A DNA stretch of 31,781 bases from NCBI GenBank assembly GCA_003427395.1, contig BFEA01000469.1:922078-953858 (forward strand). The letters are read 5' to 3'. The position numbers were made by a program, and so were the translations under genes. The stretch's first letter is position 1; each line of letters begins with the position of its first letter. The notes under the pieces were generated by a model. That model saw nothing but the letters and a program-made list of their open reading frames with translations, did not search any database and was not told the origin of the DNA. This DNA comes from Chara braunii. Lineage: Eukaryota > Streptophyta > Charophyceae > Charales > Characeae. Below, piece after piece: positions 17,911 to 26,715 of this stretch.

Positions 17911-18806
17911 CAGGTGAGGCTCCTACTCTCGCGGATTTCACCGCGTTCCTCCATGACCGCTACGACACTCTCCACAATGCGACCGACGCCTTAGATCGGC
18001 TCACCCAGACGCAGTGGCGCGGGTCCTCCGCACCAGCCGATCCTTAGCGTCACATCAGAGTGTTTCAGGACGCCCGCCTCATTTGCGATGAGGCACTCCT
18101 ACCCAAGGTCCTTTTGACCAACAAGTTCGTAATCAGTCTTCCGACTGACTACCGCATTGAGCTCTGGCGACAGAGCTTCGCCTTCTCAGAGCAGGCCTAC
18201 GAGGCTGCTCGACAGTCCCAGAAGATGCGGAGTCCCTTCTCCGACGCCCCATCTTCTTCGCGATCCACCGCCGCCGCCACCCAGTCACGCGGTGCTACTC
18301 GCGATCGATCCTTCGGTCGATCCTTCTTCGTCGGCCGCTTTCGCCGACCAGCTCGACCTAGAGCGCCATTCTCTCGGCGCTACAGTTCTTTGGAGTGCAG
18401 CGAGGACGTTTCGGTCGAGCTTGACCCTACTCTTGGGGACACCCCCGAGGACATCGAGCTCCGAGACGTCATCCAGTATCACTTGGATGACGACACTGTC
18501 CCGGCGGCCGAGCGCCTGCAGATAGCCATATTCGCCATGGGTCGTGCGCGTAGTCGGGTTGCACAGGATGGCGCCCGCACGTTCACGGTTCCTCAGGTAG
18601 ACCTCCCGCATAGTTTTGTCCCTCCTCGCGGAGCTCTATCCCTTGAGGAGCGAGCCGTCCTCGAGGTCCGTCGCGGCTGCCTTCGTTGTCGCCAGGATGG
18701 ACACACCTCCTCGCGGTGTCCATACCATGTTGCCCTCTCGTGTCCACCATTAGACACCCTACCGACTCTCGATTCCAAGGGCGACGAAACTCAAGCGTCA
18801 TCTTGA
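17911..18806 (+). pseudogene. E2 gag with zinc knuckle, broken
   Basis: Frame 3 reads LADFTAFLHDRYDTLHNATD and then a TAG at 18045-18047. It continues in the same frame from 18060 through a helical capsid end (FVISLPTDYRIELWRQSF) and an Arg/Ser-rich basic region. The zinc knuckle is CLRCRQDGHTSSRC (CX2CX4HX4C, 18678-18719). The N-terminal half of a normal gag is not evident upstream. The ORF ends at 18806 only about 25 residues after the knuckle, where RT sequence already starts in another frame. Confidence 0.82.
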
Positions 18807-19345
18807 GGAGCTCCTTAGATTGGGTTTCATTAAACCCAGTAACTCCCCTTGGGGTGCACCCGTCCTCTTTGCTAGCAAAGCGGACAAAACTCTTCGCCTC
18901 TGCATTGACTACCGTGGCCTTAACCGTTAGACGATTAAGACACATCTCCCATGCATCGTGTGGATGAGTTGTTTGACCGTCTGGCAGGCAACCGCTTCTT
19001 CACGAAGATCGATCTTCGTAGCGGTTACCACCAGATCCGCGTAGCCATAGAGCACCAACCGAATACCGCCTTTCGGTCGCGCTTCGGTCACTACGAGTTC
19101 ACAGTGATGCCATTCGGCCTCACCAATGCACCCACCACCTTCCAGATGACGATGAACGACATCTTCAGGGACATCCTCGAAGAATACGTTCTCGTATACC
19201 TAGACGACAACCTGGTCTACAGTCGTACCTTAGAAGACCATCTCAGACACCTCCGCGGTGTCCTACAGTGCTTACGCAAGCATGACTTCTATGCCAAGCT
19301 TAGTAAGTGCCGCTTTGCCCAGAGCAAAGTGGACTCCTAGGACAC
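18793..19345 (+). pseudogene. E2 reverse transcriptase fingers and palm, broken
   Basis: Frame 1 from 18793 gives [20 protein letters not shown] and [11 protein letters not shown], then TAG at 18928-18930. The frame changes near 18950 and continues in frame 3 with VDELFDRLAGNRFFTKIDLR, GYHQIRV, MPFGLTNAPTTFQMTMND and the catalytic YLDD box (19197-19208; followed by N rather than the usual I). A missing T in a TTCC context near 19335 moves the frame again before the LGHHVS block. No protease lies between the gag knuckle and this domain, as a normal element would have. Confidence 0.92.
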
Positions 19346-19736
19346 CATGTGTCTGACCAGGGTCTCCACATGGACGACGCGAAGATCATTGCTATTGCAG
19401 AGTGGCCCGTCCTCACATCTGCCAAGCAACTTCATAGTTTTCTAGGCCTCACTAGTTACTATAGTAATTTCATTTGGGGATACGCTAGGTATTCCTACGT
19501 CCTTACCTCCACCCTCCTCCGGAAGAACTCGCCATGGTTTTGGACACCCCTCTTCGAGGATGCTTTTCGCGCCCTCAAGAAGGTGGTGACTTGTGCGCCG
19601 GTTCTTCGCCTCCCCGATTTTGATTGCCCCTTCATCGTCACTATTGATGCGTCAGATTTTGCAGTAGGAGCAGTAATTTCTCAGATGTTTCCCTCTCCTC
19701 CCAATTCACCTTATCCTCACGTTCCTCCTTCCCTCC

Positions 19737-19772
<36 letters not shown>

Positions 19773-20060
19773 TGCTGACACTGCTTCTCGACTGACGCCT
19801 TCCCTCCCACCACTTCCTTCTGTTGACAGTCTTCCCGTTACTTACTCCCCGACCATAGTGGAGGATGGGACTGTCGAGGCTCGTGCTGGGGATTGCCCGA
19901 TCGCCTTCTACTCCCGTCAGCTACTGCCTGTCGAGATAAACTACACTGTCGATGTACGTGAGGTTCTCGCAGTAGCTTACGCTACCCGGCATTGGCGTCA
20001 TTATTTGCACGGGGCGCCCTTCACGGTGCGCACGGACGACTCAGTTGTCTAGGCTTTCCC
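19307..20060 (+). pseudogene. E2 RT connection and RNase H with Pro-rich insert
   Basis: Frame 2 carries LLGHHVSDQGL, LHSFLGLTSYYSNFI, PVLRLPDFDCPFIVTIDASD and FAVGAVISQ, the start of RNase H with its first Asp. Instead of continuing directly, about 60 Pro/Ser-rich codons follow, spanning a 35-base C homopolymer (19738-19772). The domain resumes in frame 1 at about 19858: DCPIAFYSRQLLPVEINY, VREVLAVAYATRHWRHYLHG, FTVRTDD. A TAG-type stop lies near 20050 and the text continues in frame 2. The C run encodes proline in every frame, which makes it a natural point for frame change. Confidence 0.85.
19738..19772. repeat. 35-base poly-C tract within coding sequence
   Basis: Thirty-five consecutive C inside the E2 RNase H insert; the incoming frame is 2 and the outgoing frame is 1. 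Confidence 0.95.
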
Positions 20061-20640
20061 CTCGTCAGGCACGTTGGTGGCGTGATTTATCCGAGTTCAC
20101 TTTCACCACTCAGCCCATCAAGGGTGAAACGAATCGCGTAGTCGATGCCTTGTCTCGCCGTCCTGATCACAATCAGGAAGCCATCCACCTTGCTGCCATT
20201 TCCATCCCCACTGTTGATCAATCGGTGATCGATGCATATCGCACTCAGTACCGCCACTGCCCGGATTATCGCGTCGTCCATGCGACACTGCGGAGTGGCA
20301 AGACCGTTCCCTCATACTCACTCGGTGAGAACGGTCTCATGTACTGGCATGGCAGATCTGGTCAGTTAGAACCACGTATCTGCATTCCCTCCATCGGACA
20401 GCTTCGTGTTCAGGCTGTAACGAAATTCCATGACCAGGCGGCTGCTGGTCATATGGGCTTCCGTAAGACGTTGGCTCGTGTTTGCCGCCTATACGTCTGG
20501 CTGAAGTCCAAGGACTTCGTCAAAGCCTACATTCAGGAGTGTCCTACCTGCCAGGAGATGAACAATGTGAACCACCTTCCATATGGGTTACTTCAGCCCC
20601 TACCCATATCCGAGGGTCGTTGGCAGTCCATCTGGATGCT
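20045..20640 (+). pseudogene. E2 RNase H end and integrase zinc domain
   Basis: Frame 2. The end of RNase H/tether reads RLSPRQARWWRDLSEFTFTT and KGETNRVVDALSRRPDH. The integrase zinc domain is H-X6-H ... C-X2-C (HDQAAAGHMGF ... CPTC, from 20429 to about 20555), followed by HLPYGLLQPLPISEGRWQSI, the usual linker before the catalytic core. The coding then breaks at about 20635. Confidence 0.88.
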
Positions 20641-21567
20641 ATCTTGGTCGTTGTCGAGCGCTTCACGAAGCTTGCACATTTTGTCTCGTGCCGCTATGGC
20701 ATTAACGCTCATGAGGTTGCCGACATCGTCTTCGACCAAGTCGTGAGAGATCACAACTTACCTCAGAGCATCATCTCTAACCGTGACATGCGCGTTACCA
20801 ACACATTCTAGCGACGCCTACAGGAGGTGTACGGATCTCATCTCCGCTTTGCGTCGTCCTACCACCCTCAAACGGATGGTCAGACTGAGGTCACCAATAA
20901 AACTCTCGGTAATATCCTCCGAAAGTTTATTAGGGATGACCAACAGTGGGACTTACACATAGCCCACGCGGAGATTGCATACAACCACGCCGTTTCGCCA
21001 ACCACGGGGATGTCACCATTCTATTGTGACCTCGACTACCACCCTCGCATACCCACGGATTTCCTACGACCGTCGCGGTTGCCCCCAGACACTCGTTGTC
21101 CTGCGCTTAACGCATGGATCGCCCACATGGTAGCGATTATGAAGCATGCACACAAGAGTCTAGCTGACTCCCAGACTCGCATGGTCGCACGAGCGAGCCG
21201 ATCAGGAATGGATCATCCATTCAAAGTCGGTGACGATGTGCTCGTCTATGCACGCCACTTGCAACTCGAAGCGGATAAGTTTTGCAAGTTCAGGCGTCGC
21301 TTCTTCGGTCCATGCCGCATCCTTCAGGCCGTCGGTTCTGATACTGCCGCGAGTCCGGTCAGCTTTCGTTTGAAGCTACCTCATTACCGTCGACAGGCTC
21401 GGGTACACGATGTTTACCACGTCTCCTTGTTGCATCCTTATCGCAGACCGTTTGAGCGCTTCGCCGAACGCCCTTATGAGCGCTCTCCACCTATCATGGT
21501 GGACGGTCACGAGGAGTTCGTCGCTTACGGCATTGTATCTCTCCGAGTTACCAACGATCCCCTCCAC
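20641..21567 (+). pseudogene. E2 integrase core and C-terminal domain, deleted and mutated
   Basis: The frame jumps from GRWQSI to DAILVVVERFTKLAHFVSC. About 15 residues that normally carry the first catalytic Asp (the MDFI block) are absent. The second catalytic position reads IISNRDMR, with Asn (AAC, 20779-20781) for Asp. A TAG at 20809-20811 replaces a conserved Trp. The Glu block YHPQTDGQTEVTNKTL is present. After this come ISPTTGMSPF-like text, HPFKVGDDVLVYARHLQL and FRRRFFGPCRILQAVG, the GPY/F-type C-terminal module, then HDVYHVSLLHPYR. Confidence 0.88.
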
Positions 21568-21851
21568 GCATCGAGTACCTTGTGCGTTGGAAGGGCTATC
21601 CTGATGAGGAGGCTACTTGGCAGCCCCTCGAGCACTTGGACCATTCCCGAATGTTGGTGCGTGCATATGACCGTGCTCATCGTGCTGAGACATCTGCTCC
21701 TACTCAGCCGACTGACCCTCTTCCTCCTCCTCCAGCTAAGGAGATTGCTGAGGACGAGCCCTCTCCCTCTGAGGCCGTTCTTCGGCAGCAGATAGAGGTC
21801 TATGCGCGTCCACAGTGCACTCGTCGACGCCCTCGGCGTCTGGACAATTGA
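21510..21851 (+). pseudogene. E2 chromodomain and C-terminal tail
   Basis: A frame change between about 21541 and 21575 separates the N-terminal part (EEFVAYGIVSLR) from the core YLVRWKGYPDEEATWQPLEHL, a canonical chromodomain with its aromatic cage Trp/Tyr positions. A Pro-rich acidic tail ends at 21849-21851. Chromodomains at the integrase C-terminus define chromoviruses and direct insertion to particular chromatin marks. Confidence 0.88.
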
Positions 21852-22815
21852 CACTTTGATCACCTACTATCTCCCTACTGACTCACACCATCAGGTACTC
21901 CATCATCAACTTCTTAAGGATGTCAACGTTTTGCGGCTCTGCTTCGACATCGACTCGACTCCTACTTCATTGGCGTCATCGACCACTTCGACGACTTCAG
22001 CTACCTTATCGGCTTCATCTACTTTGGACGTGACTACTTCACGCCACCATCCTACCCTGTACATTCCCTTGCATGTGTAGCACGATGGTTCTCACTTAGC
22101 TTAGTCTCTTTGAGTTGGGATCTCCCTTGGTATTGGATAGGCATTGGGACCGTAGTGTTATCTTGGCTTCCCTGCTCCCAGATCTAGCTCCCTCCCCCAG
22201 TCGGTGAGTTGTGTGCATGTTTCCCACACCCACTGCCCTCATCACCCTAGTGTCGGCTATTGCATACCTTTAGTTAGGCATATCTCCACCCTATTCCAGG
22301 CTCCTTTTTTCATGGTCGACCCTGCATGGTGTCACCCTTTTGTAGAGCATCAACCGCCTTGATGGTCTATCTGTTAGGGTCATTGGTTTTGTTTCGCTAC
22401 CCTTCCCTCACCTTGAGCTTGATGACCTATCCCTCCTTCATGTGTGACTTCCCTTATGAGTTTCGATTTGTAGGCTGCATTCACCCCCTCTGAGACCATC
22501 CCACTCTTAGTGGTGCAGCGACACGACATTACCTTGTGACATATTGCTATATTTTCCTTTCAGCTCTGAGGCAATTGCCTCCAGGACTTTAGGATTGTAC
22601 CATGCTACATTTCATTTTTATGCTATTAGTTAGGATGTGGATATCAAACATTTCCTTTTCTTTATGACATTATGTAGCTTAGGCTGCATCGCATTGACTC
22701 CGCATGGAGCTTGCTCCACATCCTAGATTTCTTACCTTTCCTTGTTGCAAAGTTTCGCTGCTTTTGCGAATAGCATGTCTATGGCTCTTGCAATCCATTA
22801 TAGGTCTGAGGATCG
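21852..22815 (+). other. E2 3' untranslated region
   Basis: About 960 bases without a recognisable gene between pol and the 3' LTR. Only a weak purine stretch (GGTCTGAGGAT, 22803-22813) precedes the LTR, so the polypurine tract is degenerate. Confidence 0.6.
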
Positions 22816-23360
22816 TGCAGCGGGCCTTTATATGCCTTCGCCTACACCCAGGGCCTTTTCGGCTATTCGCCTGTTCGGCCTGTGGGACCAGGCCATGGCC
22901 TAACCCCACAGGCCATGTACTGTTTTAGTCCAGTCCAGTCTTGCCCAGTACCATTGTCGGCACCAGTCCAGTCCAGTCGGTTTGCTGGGGGTATACCCCA
23001 ACTGCAGTCTGTATTTTGGTTCATTCTGCATTTGCGCAGTTTGGAGTATGTGCGTGTTGAGTCTGCGTTGGAGCTGCGCTGTCCCTTCCAACTCCATCTC
23101 CATCTCCTCTGTTTTAGTCCAGTCCAGTCTTGCCCGGTACCACTGTCGATACCAGTCCAGTTTAGTCCAGTCGGTTCGTTGGGGGTATACCCCAGTTGCA
23201 GTCTGTATTTTGGTTCATTCTGCATTTGCGCAGTTTGGAGTACGTGCGTGTTGAGTCTGCGTCGGAGCTGCGCTGTCCCTTCCAGCTCCATCTCCGTCTC
23301 CTCCTTCCTCAACCTTCCGTGTTGATCTTGACGGACCGCCATCCCGGCGGGTCCGTCACG
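22816..23360 (+). repeat. E2 3' LTR (545 bp) with internal duplication
   Basis: Starts TGCAGCGGGCCT like the 5' LTR and ends GTCCGTCACG, where the terminal CA has become CG. It exceeds the 5' LTR by ~184 bases because the segment starting CTGTTTTAGTCCAGTCCAG (22919-~23107) is repeated, diverged, at ~23108-23300. Confidence 0.88.
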
Positions 23361-23365
23361 GTGCT
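23361..23365. repeat. Target-site duplication of E2 (right)
   Basis: GTGCT, identical to 16510-16514, directly follows the 3' LTR. Confidence 0.85.
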
Positions 23366-23890
23366 TAAGATAAGTCAATTGAAATGAGCCAAGTACTCGT
23401 CAAGTTCAACCTCACATCATCAATGAACATTTACATGAGAGTTCACATGTGAGAAGCCAAATCAAGATACAATCAACACTTGAAGATGTCGTCTCCAATA
23501 TTATTATCAATATTCAAGAATGTTTGTCGCCAACGGCGCACACACGCAACGGATCTCAACCAGATAGCGGCTATGACTTCTCCCCTCTTCTCTCTCTCTC
23601 TCTGACTTGACTCGCTCTGCGACACTCTCTCTTGTCTCTCTCTCTCTCTACCTTGGATCGTTACCCTGGATACACCCACTCAGGCATGTTACACCTTGGT
23701 GGCTATGGCCGCCGTCCTCCTGCTCTACGTCTACCCTAGCTATGGAGTATCTAACAGGTGCCCTCTCCTTCTTCAGGCACGCAACGCCCAAGTTGACTCA
23801 AGGCACAAGCAGCAACGCTTCCACATCTCGCAACTGGACAAGTGATGAGCCGTTGCACTGTAGCAGCTAAATATAGGACTTGGCTTTGCT
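23366..23890. other. Non-coding stretch between E2 and E3
   Basis: The first ~10 bases resemble the sequence right of the insertion site in the empty copy (TAAGATAAGT versus TATGATATGT at 31371-31380). The rest (~515 bases) has no counterpart there and no gene; it contains short TC runs near 23589-23652. It may be a further insertion or solo repeat of unknown kind. Confidence 0.5.
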
Positions 23891-24810
23891 TGGCTTGCTT
23901 CAGACCGGTACCGATCGGCCGCGGCCTGTCTGCTGCAAACATTTTGTTTTATACTTACGCCTTTTTTTGGTAAACTAGAAGCAAAACTTATAGAAAATCA
24001 TTGTGCATAGTTTTCATTTTGAATTGAATGTCATGCATGATATGTACCAATTACCCACCCGTTTGGGTGGGGTTTCTATCTTTCTTGTTTTATAGTACGT
24101 GTGATAAATTGAGAAGCGACTTGTTTCATTTCATGTGTTGACAGCATCTAAAAAACAACAAACAAAATGAAATTGTATATAATTGGCATTTTAGCCATAG
24201 TACTTGGAATAGTAATACCACTTTTACTAGGAGTTGTTTTTTTAGTACTAGCTCAACGTAAAGTAATGGCTTTTATGCAACGTACAAAAGGTCCGAATGT
24301 GGTAGGATTGTTTGGGTTATTACAACCTTTAGCAGATGGTTTGAAATTAATGATAAAAGAGCCTATTCTACCAAGTAGTGCTAATTTATTCATCTTTGTA
24401 ATGACTCTTGTCATTACGTTTATGTTAAGTTTAGTTGCTTGGGTAGTAATACCTTTTGATTATGGTATGGTATTGTAAGATTTAAATGTAGGTATACTTT
24501 ACATATTTGCTATTTCGTCTTTAGGTGTTATGGTATTATAACAGCAGGTTGGTCTGGTAGCTTTCAGACTTTCCTGGGACATACTACAAGATTGGACTTG
24601 GGACTGTTGGACTGGTCTGGACGCTTCTGGACTTCTGGTTGGGTACCGGGCAGACTCCTACCAACATACGACGCTTTAGTACCAACACCTACCGACCTAC
24701 GACATTTCAGTTTGTAGATCCTACGGCCTCCCCTCGGGGATGGCCCTGGGACTTGGGACTTGTCGAGACCTTGGGACCGGGACTAGGTGTCTGTAGCGTG
24801 AATCCTTTCA
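23891..24810 (-). repeat. E3 3' LTR, split by mitochondrial DNA
   Basis: Bases 23891-23946 and 24551-24810 together correspond to the intact LTR at 30231-30550. The intervening ~604 bases are mitochondrial-type sequence. A GCGGGAG purine stretch precedes the LTR on the minus strand (24811-24817) and could be the polypurine tract. Confidence 0.82.
23947..24550 (+). pseudogene. nad1: Nuclear mitochondrial insertion carrying a 5' nad1 fragment
   Basis: An AT-rich block with a start at 24167 and 103 codons highly like the N-terminal part of NADH dehydrogenase subunit 1 (complex I, inner mitochondrial membrane): [70 protein letters not shown] at 24476-24478 replaces a conserved Ser codon. The frame continues DLNVGILYIFAISSLGV, then one base is missing before the conserved YGII-AGW region, and the LTR resumes at once. 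Glu is replaced by Gln in the usual LAERK box. About 220 bases of AT-rich upstream sequence are included, with a CCCACCC-GTTT-GGGTGGG hairpin (24054-24071). This points to DNA-level transfer, not a retroposed mRNA. Confidence 0.93.
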
Positions 24811-24871
24811 CTCCCGCTGGCCTAATTTTGAGGTTCTCTGAGAAAATCTCAACTTTATCTATCATACACAT

Positions 24872-25310
24872 TCATTCCTCTCCGTGCCCTCTCATAGAAG
24901 GAGACAATGTGAGGGGCCGGTCTTCGTTGGGTTCCTGATAGGCAAACCTGACCTTGTATTGTCGTTGTGGCCTTCCTCTGCGACCTGTGTGGAAAGTATC
25001 TTTGGCCACTATTAAGTCTACTTCATAACCTCCGTCCATATCTTGTGGAATCATGGAACGCCGGGAGGGAAACTGGTCGTTTGTAATATAGGGAAGCAAC
25101 TTGGATGCGTGGAATACCGGGTACGTGTGCAAGTGGGGCAGAATCTCGATCGTGTAGGAAGATCCATTCGCCTTTCCTTTGACATCTAAGACTTGCCATG
25201 GTCCCCTATCTGCAGGTAATAGTTTCTGCGAGATCCCTTGTTCAAGGGAAGGAACTCCTTAGACTTAACCCATACCAAGTCACCTACTGCAAACTGCGAT
25301 GGTCGTCGAT
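24872..25310 (-). pseudogene. E3 integrase C-terminal domain and degenerate chromodomain
   Basis: On the minus strand FAVGDLVWVKSKEFLPL, then RGPWQVLDVKGKANGSSYTI (GPY/F-like, with a frame change), are followed by HTYPVFHASKLLPY, the usual junction. YEVDLIVAKDTFHTGRRGRP and YKVRFAYQEPNEDRPLTL then fit a chromodomain whose core Trp positions have decayed. The ORF 25132-24872 covers the latter part. Confidence 0.72.
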
Positions 25311-25311
25311 G

Positions 25312-26130
25312 TTAGTTAGCTTGTTCTACCATTTGGTGTTGGGCCTTAAGGATGTTCCTTTTGACTTGCTCTAGATCTGTCTCGTATTGAATGGCAAACT
25401 CCCTTATATCGGGCGACAGTCCTTGAATCTGATCTGGATTCAAGCAGTCAATTGGACATCGGGGTTGCCAACCTCTGTGCACGTTAGGCGTGCGTGCAGT
25501 AGACAAGTGCACTGAGTTGTTGTACACAGATTGCACTTTGGGAAGATGTTCATCCCAATCGATCTGGTCGGGCCTAATGTACACGCGTGTCACTTGTTGG
25601 AGCAGGTTGTTCATCTTCTCAGTCTGACCATTGGTCTCCGGGTGTCTACCGAAAGACATGGTCGATTTTGATCCATATACTTTCATTAGCCATGTAAGTG
25701 CTCGTCCATGAATCTACTATTTTCATCACTAATAATCGTTAATGGGTGTCCGTAATCCTTAACCAGTGATTGAAGAATTCTCTAATGACTAAATTTGTCT
25801 TTGCCTCAACGGGGGGTGGAATAAAAACAGAAAATTTACTAAATCGATCTACAACTACCATCACTTGACTCCTCCCGTTTTTGCTTTTGACTTTCGTGTC
25901 CATAAAGTCGATCAACACAGATTCACTTAGACTGGGCGGGACAGGTAGTGGTCTCAACAGGCCAATTGGGTACTGCATGAAACTTTTGTTCCGTTGATAC
26001 ACTGGACATCCTTGGATATAGGTAATGCAGTCGTGCTTCATGCCGACCTAGGTGTAGGACCGAAGGAGGTTAGCATAGGTTTTTCTCCAACCGAAATGAC
26101 CCTCTATGTCGTGCCACTGTCCCAAGATTA
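25312..26130 (-). pseudogene. E3 integrase, broken
   Basis: The zinc domain near 26130-25990 reads WHDIEGHFGWRKTYANLLRS, then a TAG where a conserved Trp is expected, then C-X2-Y (CPVY) where the second Cys should be. The core has LIDFMDTKV and MVVVDRFSKFSVFIPP with the first Asp. After a frame change near 25740, IISDEN keeps the second Asp. ETNGQTEKMNNLL (25686-25312 segment) carries the Glu, followed by WDEHLPKVQSVYNNSVH. Two stops lie just before the last segment. Confidence 0.88.
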
Positions 26131-26165
26131 GACTTTTGATTGTCTCGTTGTTCAGGATGCACAGT

Positions 26166-26715
26166 CTATCGAACCTGTCTGTTTTTCTGAATAGTAGTCT
26201 TGGTTACTCTGTAGTCCGGGACTTCGTGTGGTGCAGTCTGCACCCTTCGCTTAACAGGATCGTCAGTGTACGCAACCTTGATTTGCTGTTGTAGCTCGAC
26301 GCATGCATCTAGGTAAGACACGATGGCACCGAAGAAGTATGCATGTCTACTCAACTCGTCCGCAATAACGCTGTATTTGCCCTTGACTAGTTTCAACTCG
26401 AAGTCAAACTGGTCTATCTCCCCAGCACACCTAGACAATTTAGGGGTCATCCAGGCCTGGGCTTTTGACCAGCGAAGGGTCTCGTGGCCAGAATAGACTT
26501 TAAAGTGCCTTCCTAGGAGATAATGTCGCCAATGGTTCAATGCCTCCCTCAAGGCAAACAGCTCGCGCTCATACGTTGGTGCAGCGAACTTCTCACTAGG
26601 CAACCTACAAGACATGAGCTCGACGGGCCGGTACCTCTCTCCATAGTTGTGTTGGAGTACGACACCGATTCTGTATTGGCTCACGTCAGTAGTGACAATG
26701 AATGGAAGTGGTGGA
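26166..26715 (-). pseudogene. E3 RNase H
   Basis: TDVSQYRIGVVLQ (first Asp), RPVELMSCRLPSEKFAAPTY, ERELFALREALNHWRHYLLG (conserved Glu), and FKVYSGHETLRW, in which the usual TDH has become SGH. FELKLVKGKYSVIADELSRH ends the domain. The segment is open from 26684 to 26166 and continues into the integrase tether. Confidence 0.88.

Larger units (their letters stand above)
16515..23360 (+). mobile_element. E2: decayed chromovirus (Ty3/gypsy with chromodomain)
   Basis: It is bounded by GTGCT duplications and LTRs. The internal order is primer-binding site, gag with zinc knuckle, RT, RNase H, integrase, chromodomain. Many frameshifts and stops make it inactive. The protease domain is absent, part of the integrase core is deleted, and the 3' LTR is longer than the 5' LTR because of an internal duplication. 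A second, empty copy of the target region lies at 31321-31447. Confidence 0.93.

Noticed and set aside
24167-24478. Functional nuclear nad1 gene
   Set aside because: It ends at a premature stop, has a frameshift, lacks about two thirds of the protein, and has no targeting signal or promoter.
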